Positions 29,358 to 38,805 of a stretch of 49,932 nucleotides of DNA are shown piece by piece. This stretch comes from Thermoleophilia bacterium (GTDB lineage: Bacteria > Actinomycetota > Thermoleophilia > Miltoncostaeales > Miltoncostaeaceae), in the NCBI GenBank assembly GCA_025455865.1, contig JALOLS010000006.1, forward strand, positions 1 through 49,932, in the 5' to 3' direction. A program made the position numbers and the translations under genes. Below the pieces are notes generated by a model. That model was not told the DNA's origin and did no database searches. It saw only the letters and a program-made list of their open reading frames with translations. Positions within the stretch are counted from its first letter, which is position 1; every line of letters starts with the position of its first letter.

Positions 29358-30242
29358 GTGGCGCTCCAGTTCGCCTACTACCCGGGCTGCGTCGCCGAGT
29401 TCAGCTCGAAGGAGCTCAACGCCACCACCAAGGCGCTGGCGCCGATGCTGGACATCGAGCTCCTGCCGATGCCCGCGGCCACCTGCTGCGGCGCCGGCGA
29501 CATCGCCGAGGCCAAGCCGAACCTCTACCTGACGCTCAACATCCGCATCATGAGCCAGGCCGAGGAGATGGGCGTCGACGTCCTGACCATCTGCAACGTC
29601 TGCACGCTGAACCTGCGCCGGGCGAACAAGATGGTCAAGGAGGACCCGCGCCTGCTGGAGGCGGTCAACAAGGAGCTGGTGGCCGCCGGCGCCCGGCCGT
29701 ATCAGGGCACCAAGGAGGTCACCCACCTGCTGTGGTTCCTGGCCACCGAGGAGGGGCTCTCCCTGCTCGAGCGCCAGGGCCCGCGCGGCCTGAACGGCCT
29801 GCGGGTGGCCCCCTACTACGGCTGCCAGCTGCTCCGGCCCTCCTCGGTGATGGGCTTCGAGGACCCGGACCGGCCGCAGAGCCTCGAGCGCCTCATCCGC
29901 GCCCTGGGCGGCGAGGTGGCCGACTACGAGGCCAAGAGCAAGTGCTGCGGCTTCCCGATCATCCTGGCCCGCCAGGAGGTCGCGCTCAAGGAGTCGCACG
30001 TCGCCCTGGCCCAGGCCCGCGACGCCGACGCCCAGTGCATGGTCACCCCCTGCCCGCTGTGCCACCTGGCCATGGACGCCTACCAGCGCAAGGCCGAGGT
30101 CCAGAACGGCACCGAGTACAACATGCCGGTCCTGCACCTGCCGCAGATGATCGGCCTGGCCCTGGGCCTGCCCACGGCCACCATGGAGTTCAAGCGGCAC
30201 ATGGTCCCGGTGGACGAGGTGCTGCAGACGGTCGGCGCGTAG
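29358..30242 (+). CDS. sdhE: SdhE-type CCG-domain (HdrB-like) succinate dehydrogenase subunit
   Basis: 294 residues from a GTG that follows the sdhB TAA directly. Two cysteine-rich CCG domains are present: the first with YYPGCVAEF, TCCGAGD and CNVC, the second with YYGCQLL, SKCCGFPI and CPLCH. These are the signature of heterodisulfide reductase subunit B. In type E succinate:quinone oxidoreductases such a protein replaces the haem-carrying SdhC and SdhD. No transmembrane helices are seen and no membrane subunit follows, since a terminator comes next. The call as SdhE rests on motifs and position. Confidence 0.9.
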   Translation: MALQFAYYPGCVAEFSSKELNATTKALAPMLDIELLPMPAATCCGAGDIAEAKPNLYLTLNIRIMSQAEEMGVDVLTICNVCTLNLRRANKMVKEDPRLLEAVNKELVAAGARPYQGTKEVTHLLWFLATEEGLSLLERQGPRGLNGLRVAPYYGCQLLRPSSVMGFEDPDRPQSLERLIRALGGEVADYEAKSKCCGFPIILARQEVALKESHVALAQARDADAQCMVTPCPLCHLAMDAYQRKAEVQNGTEYNMPVLHLPQMIGLALGLPTATMEFKRHMVPVDEVLQTVGA

Positions 30243-30267
30243 CGCCCCCGCACACCCCGCAGCATCC

Positions 30268-30295
30268 GACGGCCCGGGCTCCCGCCCGGGCCGTC
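30268..30295 (+). terminator. sdhABE terminator hairpin
   Basis: Eleven-base perfect arms (30268-30278 and 30285-30295) with a six-base loop, 26 bases after the sdhE stop. Confidence 0.7.
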
Positions 30296-30352
30296 GTCGT
30301 TCCGGTACCCGTTTCCGGCGATTCGTGGGCCGGCTGGGGGAGAATGCCCTCC

Positions 30353-32191
30353 GTGCGCCGGACCGCCCTCACCGCCGTCGCCCTCGTCGCCGGCCCCGCC
30401 GCCGCATTCGGCGCACAGATCCCGGTCGCGGCGCCCGGCACCCCCGGCGCCGACGACGTGGTCTGCGCCCCGTGCGCGACCATCCAGGGCGCGGTGGCGC
30501 GGGCCGCCGTCCTCGCCGGGCCCGACGAGGTCCTGATCGCCGCGGGGACCTACCCCGAGGCGGTGACGGTGGCGCCCGGGAACGGCGTGACCCTGACCGG
30601 GGCGGGGGTGGGCGCGACGCTCATCGCCCCGCCCGCACCCGGCGTGGCGCTCCGTCTTCCGCTCGGGGGCCTGGCCCGCGGGCTGGAGGTGCGGGGGCGG
30701 GCGCCGGCCCCGGTGCTCGGCCTGGTGCTCCTGGAGGGCGGCGAGCTCTCGGGGGTGCGCGTGGTCGCCCTGCCGGCGGGGGCGCCCCAGACCGGCGTCT
30801 CCATGCCGCCGGGGCAGCCCGCGGGGGCGATCGCCGACAGCGAGGTGAGCCTCCCCCCGGACGAGGAGACGACCGCCGTCGGGATCGTCACCGCCGTCGG
30901 GAATCCCGTGGTCGCCCGCTCGGTCCTGCGCGCCCGGGTGGGGGTCGCGGGCATCACGGCCCGGCCGGTCGCGGTGCTCGGGTCCAGCGTGATCGCCGAG
31001 CAATCCGGAATCGGGCTGTTCACCCTCCTCGGCAGTCTCACGGTGCAGGGCAGCCTGGTCCGGGTGGGCAACGCCCCCGGCGCGACCGGGATCTCGGTCG
31101 TCAACGGCTTCGCGCAGGTCGCCTCGTCCACCGTGGTCGGCGCCGGCGGCGGGTCGGGCGTGTCGGCCGCGTCGATCACCGCCCCCTCCGGCGCGATCGT
31201 CGTCAACTCGGTGGTGGCGGGGTTCGCCGCCGACCTGCGCCGCGAGTCGCTCGGCCTGCAGCCCGCCTTCCTCGGCGCGGAGCACTCGCGCTTCGACCCG
31301 GCGCTGGTGGTGAGCAGCGGACCCGGGGCACTCGACCTGGCCGGCGCGGGCAACGTCGCCGGGGCCCCGGGCTTCGCCGACCCGGGCGCGGGCGACTTCA
31401 CCCCGGGCCCGGGGAGCGCGCTGATCGACGCCGGGAGCCCCGGCCCCCTGCTCGCCGGCGAGCCGGCGGTGGACCTGCTCGGCCGCCCGCGCCTGGTGGC
31501 TGGCCGCCGCGACATCGGGGCGTTCGAGGTCCAGCCCGCGCCGCCGCCGGGCACGGTCGCGCCGCCGCCGGTCCTCCCCGGCGCCACCCTGCCTCCCGGC
31601 GCGCCGCCGACGCGGACCCTGCCCGCCGTGCGGCTGCGCATCTCGGCCCCCCGGACGGCCGACCTGCGGCGGCCGCTCCCGGTGCGCGTGCGCACCGAGC
31701 GCCGGGGCCGCGTGGTGCTCGCCGTTCGCACCGCCCGCGGGCGGGTCATCGGCCGGCGGGTGCTCGGCGTCATCCCGGCCGGCTCGCGCGTGGTCGGCGT
31801 GCGCCTGGACCGGCGGGCCGCGCGCCCGGGTCCGGCCGTCGTCAGCGGCCTGCAGACCGGCGGGGGACGCTACCTGCCCGCCCGCGCGGCCCAGGCGGTC
31901 GTGCTCACCCCGGCCGGCGGCGGGCCGCTGCTCACCGTGTCCGCGCGGGCCGGGGTGAGCACGCTCGTCGTGAGCGGGCGCTCGGCCGCCGCGGGACGGG
32001 TGGTGGTCGTCGCCCGTCGCCCCAGCGGGTCGGTGGCCGGGCGGGTCGTCATCCCGCTGGCCGCCCCGGGGGCGTGGTCGGGGCGGCTCCCCGTGGCGCC
32101 GGGTCCGGCGCGGAGCCTCACCCTCACCGCATCGCTGGTGGCCGGCGCCTTCGAGGCCCGCGCGGTGCGCCGGGTGGCCGCTCCCCGCTGA
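30353..32191 (+). CDS. Secreted beta-helix protein with choice-of-anchor Q-like region
   Basis: 612 residues from GTG 30353, chosen because GGGGGAG lies nine to ten bases upstream. The ATG at 30344 lies almost on that site. The signal peptide runs to about AAAFGA. A right-handed parallel beta-helix (about 25-385) shows repeats such as TIQGAVARAAVLAGPDEVLIAAGTYPEAVTV and many V-x-G-S steps. It closes with DAGSPGPLLAGEPAVDLLGRP and RRDIGAFEV, a common end block of such proteins. A proline-rich linker leads to two beta domains (about 430-612). It is extracellular, and the ligand is unknown. Confidence 0.75.
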   Translation: MRRTALTAVALVAGPAAAFGAQIPVAAPGTPGADDVVCAPCATIQGAVARAAVLAGPDEVLIAAGTYPEAVTVAPGNGVTLTGAGVGATLIAPPAPGVALRLPLGGLARGLEVRGRAPAPVLGLVLLEGGELSGVRVVALPAGAPQTGVSMPPGQPAGAIADSEVSLPPDEETTAVGIVTAVGNPVVARSVLRARVGVAGITARPVAVLGSSVIAEQSGIGLFTLLGSLTVQGSLVRVGNAPGATGISVVNGFAQVASSTVVGAGGGSGVSAASITAPSGAIVVNSVVAGFAADLRRESLGLQPAFLGAEHSRFDPALVVSSGPGALDLAGAGNVAGAPGFADPGAGDFTPGPGSALIDAGSPGPLLAGEPAVDLLGRPRLVAGRRDIGAFEVQPAPPPGTVAPPPVLPGATLPPGAPPTRTLPAVRLRISAPRTADLRRPLPVRVRTERRGRVVLAVRTARGRVIGRRVLGVIPAGSRVVGVRLDRRAARPGPAVVSGLQTGGGRYLPARAAQAVVLTPAGGGPLLTVSARAGVSTLVVSGRSAAAGRVVVVARRPSGSVAGRVVIPLAAPGAWSGRLPVAPGPARSLTLTASLVAGAFEARAVRRVAAPR

Positions 32192-32231
32192 GTCGCTCAC
32201 CGGGCGCCCCGGCGGACCAGCCGCGCTGACC

Positions 32232-32237
32232 TATGAT
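32232..32237 (+). promoter_or_regulatory. -10 box (TATGAT) of the GNAT-like gene
   Basis: A near-consensus hexamer ending seven bases before the ATG at 32245. It overlaps two earlier in-frame ATGs, which are therefore unlikely starts. Confidence 0.55.
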
Positions 32238-32244
32238 GCGGCGC

Positions 32245-32847
32245 ATGAGGGCCCTGCCCCTCACCGCCGCGACGCTCGAGCGCCTGCCCGCCTGCTGCGG
32301 CGAGTGCGTGTTCTGGCAGTCCCTGCGCGCGACCACCGACCGGCGCCGGCGCGAGCGGTGGGCCCGCGAGTGCGAGGAGCGCTTCGGCGCCTGGGGTCGC
32401 GTGCTGGTCGACGGCGAGCGCTTCCGGGGGATGATGCAGTACGGCCCCTCGGCGGCCTTCGCCCGGGCGCAGGTGCTGCCGGCCGGGCCCCCGGCCCGCG
32501 ACGCCGCGCTGGTGACGTGCGTGTTCCTGGCCGACGACGACGCCCCCGGGGCGTGCGAGCGGCTCATGCTCGAGGCCCTGGCCGACTGCAAGGCGCGCGG
32601 CTTCCGCGCCGTCGAGGCCTTCGGGCTCCGCTACCCGGACGAGGTGGCGCTCGCCGACCGCTTCGGCGGGCACCACACCCTGTTCGACCGGACATTCCTG
32701 ACGCGGCTGGGCTTCGCCCCGGTCCGCGACCACGCGCAGGTGAGCCTCATGCGCCTGGAGCTCGGCGGCCTGGTGGCCGAGACCGGCCGCGCCACCCGCC
32801 TGGTCGCCCGCCTGCGCCCGGCGCCGGACGATCCCCTCCCCGCGTGA
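32245..32847 (+). CDS. GNAT-like acetyltransferase-fold protein with N-terminal CxxC
   Basis: 200 residues from ATG 32245, chosen because it is at the expected transcription start. The start region has LPACCGECVFWQSL, a Cys cluster also known from a group of actinobacterial GNAT-fold proteins. VTCVFLADDDAPGACERLMLEALADCKARGFRAVEAFGLRYPDE resembles the GNAT core with the acetyl-CoA site (segments LVTCVFLADDD and LADCKARGFRAVEAF). The substrate is unknown. It overlaps the next gene as GTGA. Confidence 0.7.
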   Translation: MRALPLTAATLERLPACCGECVFWQSLRATTDRRRRERWARECEERFGAWGRVLVDGERFRGMMQYGPSAAFARAQVLPAGPPARDAALVTCVFLADDDAPGACERLMLEALADCKARGFRAVEAFGLRYPDEVALADRFGGHHTLFDRTFLTRLGFAPVRDHAQVSLMRLELGGLVAETGRATRLVARLRPAPDDPLPA

Positions 32848-33902
32848 GGTGTCCGCTCCGCAGCGCCCTCCTGGCGGGCCTCGTGCTCGCGCTGGTGGGG
32901 CCCGGCGGCGCATGGGCGGCCGACCCGGCGCTGGACGCCCTGCGCGGATCGGATGCCTACGTGAGCACGCGGGTGCTCGGCGAGGCGGCCGAGGAGGGCC
33001 GGGCGCGGCTGGCCGCCGTGGCCGACGAGCTCGGGCGCTCGGGGCGGCCGGTCAAGCTCGCCGTGGTCGCCGGGCCCACCGGGGCGCCCTCGATGCGCGC
33101 GTACGTCCGGCGCCTGCGCCAGCAGCTCGGCTTCGAGGGCTTCGTCGTCGCGACCGCGCCCCGGCGCCAGACCGTGGCGGTCGGGCCGCGAGCCCCGGCC
33201 GAGATCACGCGAGACCTGCGCCGGGCGCAGGTGGGATCCATCCGCAACCCGGTCGACCGGGTGGAGGTGGCGGCCCGCAGCGCCACCGGCCCGTCCCCGG
33301 AGCCGGACGGCGGGGGCGCCTGGCGCGGACTGCTCGCGCTCCTGGGCCTGGCGCTGATCGGCGGGGCGTGGGCGGCCGCCTGGGGGGTGCGGCGCGAGCG
33401 GCGCCACCAGCGGATCGCCCTGGTCGACGCCCGGGCCCGGGCCGCCGTGCAGCTCGACGCCCTCGCGGCCCGCGCCGACGCCCTGGCCGTGCGGGACGAC
33501 CTCCCGCCCGCCGCGCGGCCCGACCTCGACCGGGCCATCGCGTCGGCCCGGTCGGTGAAGGCCGAGCTCGACCAGGCCCGGTCGGCCGCCGACGTGGATC
33601 TCGCCCTTCCCGAGCTCCGGGCGGGCCTGGCCGCGGTGGCCGAGGCCCAGGGGGCGACCGGGGACCCGGTGGGCGACGACCCGTTCTGGGGCCTGTGCCG
33701 CGTCGATCCCGGGCACGGGCCGGCGGTGGCCGAGGCCACCCCGGCCGGCGCCGGGGACGCGGTGCCGGTCTGCGCGCGCTGCGCCGAGCGCGCCGCGCAG
33801 GGCGAGCCGCCCGCGCGGCGGATGGTGCCGGTGGGCGGTCATCCGGTCCCGTTCGACGAGGCGGGCCTCGGCGCCGGGCTCCCGGAGGACGAAGAGGGGT
33901 GA
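32844..33902 (+). CDS. Membrane-anchored protein with an exported N-terminal domain
   Basis: 352 residues from a GTG overlapping the previous stop. A signal-like helix (about 8-27) precedes a globular domain (about 30-135), with VKLAVVAGP, MRAYVRRLRQQLGFEGFVVAT and QTVAVGPRAPAE, that vaguely resembles TPM-type domains. A membrane helix (about 160-180) is followed by a helical, coiled-coil-prone region (about 185-265), and by a C-terminal part with CRVDPGHG and VCARCAERAAQG, which could bind metal. The predicted topology puts the first domain outside and the cysteine region inside. The family is not firmly recognised. Confidence 0.65.
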   Translation: MRCPLRSALLAGLVLALVGPGGAWAADPALDALRGSDAYVSTRVLGEAAEEGRARLAAVADELGRSGRPVKLAVVAGPTGAPSMRAYVRRLRQQLGFEGFVVATAPRRQTVAVGPRAPAEITRDLRRAQVGSIRNPVDRVEVAARSATGPSPEPDGGGAWRGLLALLGLALIGGAWAAAWGVRRERRHQRIALVDARARAAVQLDALAARADALAVRDDLPPAARPDLDRAIASARSVKAELDQARSAADVDLALPELRAGLAAVAEAQGATGDPVGDDPFWGLCRVDPGHGPAVAEATPAGAGDAVPVCARCAERAAQGEPPARRMVPVGGHPVPFDEAGLGAGLPEDEEG

Positions 33903-33933
33903 GACCCGGCCCGGGCGGGGGCATGCTCGGGGC

Positions 33934-34284
33934 ATGAGACGAACCTGCGCGATCCTTCTCACCGCCGCCGCCCTGGCCGGAGCGGCCGCCGTGCCGGCGA
34001 CGGCGTCGCGGCCCGCGACCCCCGCGGAGCGCGCGGGCGTGGTGGCCGGGGTCAAGGCGACCGGCTACTACCGGCGCCTGAAGCCGCGGATCGGGCCGGT
34101 CATCGTCTCCACCGTCGACCGTCGCTTCGCCCTGGCCGACCTCACGTTCCGCCTCACCGGCGGCGCCGGCGCCATCCTGCGCCGCGGCACGGACGCCCGC
34201 TGGCGGTCGGTCTACCTGGGGACGGACTTCATCGACGTCCCCGGCGTGCCCCGCCGGGTGGTGCGGGACCTGGTCGGCTTCTAG
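33934..34284 (+). CDS. Small secreted hypothetical protein
   Basis: 116 residues. The signal peptide (about 1-24) ends in PATA. The mature part has AGVVAGVKATGYYRRLKPR, VIVSTVDRRFALADL and WRSVYLGTDFIDVPGVPRRVVRDL, which looks like a small alpha/beta domain. Its TAG shares the bases CTAG (34281-34284) with the stop of the convergent gene. The function is unknown. Confidence 0.7.
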   Translation: MRRTCAILLTAAALAGAAAVPATASRPATPAERAGVVAGVKATGYYRRLKPRIGPVIVSTVDRRFALADLTFRLTGGAGAILRRGTDARWRSVYLGTDFIDVPGVPRRVVRDLVGF

Positions 34285-35957
34285 CGCCGCGCCCCGAGCA
34301 GCACCGCGCGCACCGCCCGGGCCTCGGGGCCACGGGGGAAGCCGGAGTCGCGGGCGCGCACCTCCAGCCGGGCGCGGATGGCGCCGGGGCCGGTGATGGT
34401 GAGGCCGCCCACCCGCATCCTGACCGGGCGCGAGGTGCCCCAGGGGATCCGCACCGGGGCGCTGGCCAGGCGGCGCCCGGCGGGCAGCACGACGCGCCGG
34501 CCGCCCACCCGCGCCGGCGTGCGCCGGGCCAGGGTGAGGGTCGCGCGGCCCACGCACTGCGCCGCGCGGTAGACGCAGCGGGCGCGGAAGGTGGCAACGC
34601 CGTCGCGCTGGATGGTGGCCACGGGTGAGGTGATGCGAAGCTGGGGCGCCCGGCGGCCGTCGCCTCCGCCGGCGCCCCGGCCGGCGCCCTGGTCGGAGGG
34701 CCGGATCTGCGGCGGCACCGCGATGAACGGGGGCGGCGGGGGCACCAGCACCTGGCTGGGCGGCGCCGGCGGGCCCGGCGGGAAGGCGACCGGGGGCAGG
34801 CCGCCGCCGATCGGGCCCTCGCGGCCGGCCCCGCCCCGCTCGACGGTCTCGCAGTCGGGCTCCACCGGGTCGACGGCGTCGACCACCGCCCGGTCGGCGC
34901 CCCCGGGGCCGGTCGGCACCACGTCGCCGTCGCAGCTGATCGTGGCGTCGGCGCGCTCATCCCGGGCGAGCAGGGTGTCCGAGCCGCCGCGGCCGAAGAG
35001 CTGGTCGACCCCGCCGGCACCCTCCAGCTCGTCGTTGCCGGGGCCGCCGACCAGGAGCTCATCCGCCCCGGTGCCGGTGATGTCGTCGGCGAAGGCGGTA
35101 CCGGTGACCTGCTCGATGTCGGGGGCGGCGTTGTCGCGGTCGGCGCCGTTCGCGGCGCACCGCACCTGCAGGCCCGTCTCCGGATCGCGGAACCCGAGCC
35201 CCTGCAGTGGCGGAGGGGGAGCGAAGACGTCGGCCGGCGACCCGTCGTTGCAGAGCCCGTCCAGGGTGACGACGACCCCCTCGGTGCGCGCGGACGCGTC
35301 GTAGCGCAGCAGGTCGCGCCCGGTCCCGCCGAGCATGAGGTCGCCGTTCCCGCCGCCGTCCAGCACGTCGTCCCCGGCACCGCCGGCCATGTTGTCGTTG
35401 CCCTGCACCGCCGCCGGTGAGTCGCCGTCTCCGCGGATCACATCGTCGCCCCCCCCGCCGAGGATCCCGTCCCCGTCGGCACCGCCATCGAGCACGTCCG
35501 GCCCGTCGCCGCCGAACAGGGAGTCCACGCCCGGCCCGCCGAACACCTCGGCCGAGAAGACGCCCACGGAGGACTGCAGGGTGATGCGGTCGTCTCCCGC
35601 GCCGCCGTCGACGATGACCCGCCCGGGCGCGTCGGCGAGCACGCACGTGACCTCCTGCACGGTCCCGTCGACGGTGCGCCCGCACGGGGCGGGGGGAGCG
35701 GCGACGACCTCCGAGAGGGCGAACGCGAAGCCCACCGCCCGCACCCGCCCGTCGATGCCCGTCACGGTGACCCGGTTCGCCGCGCCGTCGCCGGTCATGG
35801 TGACCTGGGTGGCCGGCCGCGGGGGCGGGACCGCGCCGCCCGGTGGGGCCGGGTCCTGCACGGTCACCGTGGCGACCTGGAACGTGACGGCGCCGAGGGC
35901 GGGGGCGGCACCCAGGGCCAGGGCACCTGCGGCGAGTGGGAGGATCCGGCGGATCAT
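34281..35957 (-). CDS. Secreted calcium-binding RTX-type repeat protein
   Basis: 558 residues from the ATG at 35955-35957. The signal peptide ends near AAPALG. Residues about 115-345 carry glycine-aspartate nonapeptide repeats in two blocks, for example GGAGDDRITLQ, FGGDGPDVLDGGADGDGILG, GGAGDDVLDGGGNGDLM and GGPGNDELEGAGGVDQLFG, which form calcium-binding beta-rolls. A Pro-rich linker (about 400-440) leads to a beta-sandwich-like end with Arg-rich strands, similar to the C terminus of the beta-helix protein at 30353. It is probably a surface or matrix protein. No type I secretion genes are nearby and it has an ordinary signal peptide. Confidence 0.8.
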   Translation of the reverse strand: MIRRILPLAAGALALGAAPALGAVTFQVATVTVQDPAPPGGAVPPPRPATQVTMTGDGAANRVTVTGIDGRVRAVGFAFALSEVVAAPPAPCGRTVDGTVQEVTCVLADAPGRVIVDGGAGDDRITLQSSVGVFSAEVFGGPGVDSLFGGDGPDVLDGGADGDGILGGGGDDVIRGDGDSPAAVQGNDNMAGGAGDDVLDGGGNGDLMLGGTGRDLLRYDASARTEGVVVTLDGLCNDGSPADVFAPPPPLQGLGFRDPETGLQVRCAANGADRDNAAPDIEQVTGTAFADDITGTGADELLVGGPGNDELEGAGGVDQLFGRGGSDTLLARDERADATISCDGDVVPTGPGGADRAVVDAVDPVEPDCETVERGGAGREGPIGGGLPPVAFPPGPPAPPSQVLVPPPPPFIAVPPQIRPSDQGAGRGAGGGDGRRAPQLRITSPVATIQRDGVATFRARCVYRAAQCVGRATLTLARRTPARVGGRRVVLPAGRRLASAPVRIPWGTSRPVRMRVGGLTITGPGAIRARLEVRARDSGFPRGPEARAVRAVLLGARR

Positions 35958-35965
35958 GATGCGGG

Positions 35966-35971
35966 ACCCTA
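35966..35971 (-). promoter_or_regulatory. -10 box (TAGGGT) of the RTX-type gene
   Basis: The minus-strand hexamer ends eight bases before the ATG, consistent with a leaderless transcript. Confidence 0.5.
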
Positions 35972-35985
35972 GCCGACGACCCGCC

Positions 35986-36007
35986 GACCCCGTCACCTCA
36001 CGGGGTC
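35986..36007 (-). terminator. Terminator overlapping the asd stop codon
   Basis: GACCCCGT (35986-35993) and ACGGGGTC (36000-36007) form an eight-base stem with a six-base loop that includes part of the asd stop. Confidence 0.5.
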
Positions 36008-37013
36008 AGAGCCACCCCTTGGTGACCAGCGACTCGGCGATCTGCACGGCGTTGGTGGCGGCGCCCTTGCGCAGGTTGTCGGCGACGATCCAGAGGGCCA
36101 GGCCGCGGGGATGGGAGGAGTCCTCGCGGATGCGGCCCACGAACACCTCGTCGCGCCCGGCGGCGTCACGGGCGAGCGGGTAGCGGTTCAGGCCCGGCTC
36201 GTCGATCACCACCAGCCCGGGCGCGCCCATCAGCAGGTTGCGGGCCTGCTCGGCCGTGAGCCTCTCGGTGGTCTCGATCTGGACCGACTCCGAGTGGCCG
36301 TAGTACACCGGCACCCGCACGCAGGTGGCCGACACCCGCAGATCGGGCAGGCCCATCATCTTCCGCGTCTCGTTGGCGACCTTGGTCTCCTCGCCGGTGT
36401 AGCCGTCATCCCCGAAGGTGTCGATGTGGGGGAGCACGTTGAAGGCGATGGGGTGGGGGTAGACCTCGGGCTCGGGCTCGCTCCCGGCGAGCGCGCCGGC
36501 GGTCTGGGCCCGGAGCTCGTCGATGGCCGCGGCGCCGGTGCCGCTCACCGACTGGTACGAGGACAGCACCACCCGCTCCAGGCCGACCGCGTCGGCGATG
36601 GGCTTCAGCGCCACCACCAGGGGGGCCGCGACGCAGTTCGGGTTGGCGATGATCCCGGAGTGCCCGGCGATCGCCTCCTCGTTGACCTCGGGAACGACCA
36701 GCGGGACGACCGGGTCCATGCGGAACGCCGAGGAGTTGTCGATCACCACGGCGCCGGCCTCGACGGCCGCCGGCGCGAACGCCTTCGCCCGGGGCGACCC
36801 GGCCGAGAAGAGCGCGATGTCGATGCCCTCGAACGCGTCCTCGTCCAGCCGCCGGACCCGGCAGGGCTTGCCCAGGTAGTCGAGCTCACGGCCCTCCGAG
36901 CGCTCCGAGGCGAGCGGGCGCAGCTCGCTCACCGGGAAGCCGCGCTCCTCCAGCACCCGGATCATCACCCCGCCCACGGCGCCGGTCGCGCCGGCCACGG
37001 CGACCCTAAACAC
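36006..37013 (-). CDS. asd: Aspartate-semialdehyde dehydrogenase
   Basis: Reduces aspartyl phosphate to aspartate semialdehyde, leading to lysine, threonine, methionine and diaminopimelate. It has 335 residues from a GTG overlapping the lysC end by 8 bases. The NADP-binding start is [12 protein letters not shown]. The catalytic Cys127 lies in [28 protein letters not shown] follows, and the substrate-binding part is [13 protein letters not shown]. The family length is complete. With lysC it forms the usual two-gene operon. Confidence 0.95.
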   Translation of the reverse strand: MFRVAVAGATGAVGGVMIRVLEERGFPVSELRPLASERSEGRELDYLGKPCRVRRLDEDAFEGIDIALFSAGSPRAKAFAPAAVEAGAVVIDNSSAFRMDPVVPLVVPEVNEEAIAGHSGIIANPNCVAAPLVVALKPIADAVGLERVVLSSYQSVSGTGAAAIDELRAQTAGALAGSEPEPEVYPHPIAFNVLPHIDTFGDDGYTGEETKVANETRKMMGLPDLRVSATCVRVPVYYGHSESVQIETTERLTAEQARNLLMGAPGLVVIDEPGLNRYPLARDAAGRDEVFVGRIREDSSHPRGLALWIVADNLRKGAATNAVQIAESLVTKGWL

Positions 37014-38250
37014 GCCGGCGCTCCGCCTCGTTGCCGAGGTCGAACGCGTCGTGCAGCGCCCGCACCGCGCGCTCCACGTGCCGGCGGTCGATGACCACGG
37101 TGACCCGGATGGTCGAGGTGTCGATCATCTGGATGTTCACGCCCTCCGCGGCGAGCACCCGGAACATCTTGGCCGCGATGCCCGGGTTGGATCGCATGCC
37201 CTCGCCGACCAGGGTGACCTTGCCGATCTGATCGTCGTGCACGACCTCCCGGAACGGGAGCCGGGCCCGCATGGCCTCCAGCGTGTCGATCGCCCGCCGC
37301 AGATCGGTGAGCGGCACGGTGAACGACAGGTCGGCCCGGCCGTCGACCCCGACGTTCTGGATGATCGTGTCGACGTTGATCAGCGCGTCGGCGAGCGCGG
37401 TGAAGATGGTCGCGGCCACCCCCGGCTGGTCCTCGACCCCGAGCAGGGTGACCTTGGCCTCGTCGCTCTTGTGGGCGATGCCGGACACGATGGCCCGCTC
37501 CATCATGGGCGTCTCCTTGGTGATCCAGGTCCCCTCCTCGGGCAGGAAGGAGGACCGCACGTGGACGGGCACGTCGTGCAGCCGGGCCACCTCGACCGAC
37601 CGCAGGGCGAGCACCTTCGATCCCGAGGCGGCCATCTCGAGCATCTCCTCGTGGCTGGCCAGCGGGAGCTTGGCCGCGCCGGGGACGATGCGCGGGTCGG
37701 CGGTGAAGACGCCGGTCACATCGGTGTAGATCTCGCACACGTCGGCGTCCAGGGCGGCGGCGAGCGCCACCGCGGTGGTGTCGGAGCCGCCGCGGCCGAG
37801 GGTGGTCACGTTGTGGTCCTCCTGCGAGACCCCCTGGAAGCCCGCCACCAGGGCGATCCGGTCCTCGGCCAGCGCGTCGCGGACCCGGTCCCCGCGGATC
37901 TCGATGATCTTGGCCTTGGTGTGGGCGTCGTCGGTGACGATCCCGGCCTGCGACCCGGTGAAGCTCACGGCGGCGTGACCCAGGTCCATGAGCGCCATGG
38001 CCATGAGCGCGCAGGAGATGCGCTCGCCGGTCGAGAGCAGCATGTCCATCTCGCGCGGGTCGGGGCGCTCGGAGATCTCCAGCGCCATCGCGACGAGCCC
38101 GTCGGTGGTCTTCCCGCGGGCGGACACCACGGCGACGACCTGGTCACCCGACTCCTTGGCGTCGGCGATGCGCCGGGCGACGTTGCGGATCTTCTCGGCG
38201 TCGGCGACCGATGACCCGCCGAACTTCATCACGCGCAGGGCGATTGCCAC
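37006..38250 (-). CDS. lysC: Aspartate kinase
   Basis: First step of the aspartate pathway. It has 414 residues from the GTG at 38248-38250. GGGAAGGA directly abuts that start, so a start a few codons downstream is possible. The kinase domain (about 1-245) has [30 protein letters not shown] and [19 protein letters not shown]. Two ACT domains follow (about 265-400), with [16 protein letters not shown] and [10 protein letters not shown], which bind lysine and threonine for feedback control. The ACT region may also be made separately as a beta subunit, as in other Gram-positive bacteria, but no clear internal ribosome site was checked. Confidence 0.95.
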   Translation of the reverse strand: MAIALRVMKFGGSSVADAEKIRNVARRIADAKESGDQVVAVVSARGKTTDGLVAMALEISERPDPREMDMLLSTGERISCALMAMALMDLGHAAVSFTGSQAGIVTDDAHTKAKIIEIRGDRVRDALAEDRIALVAGFQGVSQEDHNVTTLGRGGSDTTAVALAAALDADVCEIYTDVTGVFTADPRIVPGAAKLPLASHEEMLEMAASGSKVLALRSVEVARLHDVPVHVRSSFLPEEGTWITKETPMMERAIVSGIAHKSDEAKVTLLGVEDQPGVAATIFTALADALINVDTIIQNVGVDGRADLSFTVPLTDLRRAIDTLEAMRARLPFREVVHDDQIGKVTLVGEGMRSNPGIAAKMFRVLAAEGVNIQMIDTSTIRVTVVIDRRHVERAVRALHDAFDLGNEAERRRV

Positions 38251-38299
38251 TCCTTCCCGACCGCTGGGCCAGCGCGGGAGTGTAGGACACCGGAGGCGC

Positions 38300-38791
38300 T
38301 CACAGGCCGAACGGAGCCGCGTAGCGCACCATCCCGCGCGCTTCGGGGCGGTACGCCGGGAGGGGCAGGGCCATCCAGGCCTCGGCGCGCGCGTCCAGGG
38401 GGCACCCGATGCCGAGCGGGCCGGCCGGCCGGAAGCCGAAGCGGGGGGAGGAGCGCGGGTGGCCGAGCACGATCACGACCGGATACGCCGTCCCCTGCGC
38501 CCGGAGCAGCGACTCGCGCACCAGAAGGGACCCCACGCCCTGCCCCTGATGGGCGGGCAGCACGGCCAGGGGCGCGAGGGCGAGCGCCCGGGCGGGGCCG
38601 AGCCCGGCCTCGGGGTGGGCGATGTGGCCGACCACCTCGCCGCCCCACTCCGCCACCAGGCAGAGCCCGGGCACCAGGTCCCCTGCGTCCCGGAGGGCGT
38701 CGACCAGGCTCGCCTCCCCCGGCGACGGCGCGAACGCCGACTGATGCACCCGGCGGACGTCCGCGGCGTCGCCCGGCCGCTCGGCCCGCAC
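38300..38791 (-). CDS. GNAT-family N-acetyltransferase
   Basis: 163 residues from the GTG at 38789-38791. The GNAT fold is clear: [59 protein letters not shown] (acetyl-CoA pyrophosphate loop QGQGVG) and [15 protein letters not shown]. The last segment is typical of the YhbS-like group. The frame continues upstream to CTG 38807-38809, which overlaps the recR stop as CTGA and would add LSGDLR, matching the usual start of the fold better. The substrate is unknown. Confidence 0.85.
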   Translation of the reverse strand: MRAERPGDAADVRRVHQSAFAPSPGEASLVDALRDAGDLVPGLCLVAEWGGEVVGHIAHPEAGLGPARALALAPLAVLPAHQGQGVGSLLVRESLLRAQGTAYPVVIVLGHPRSSPRFGFRPAGPLGIGCPLDARAEAWMALPLPAYRPEARGMVRYAAPFGL

Positions 38792-38805
38792 CCGCAGGTC
38801 GCCGC

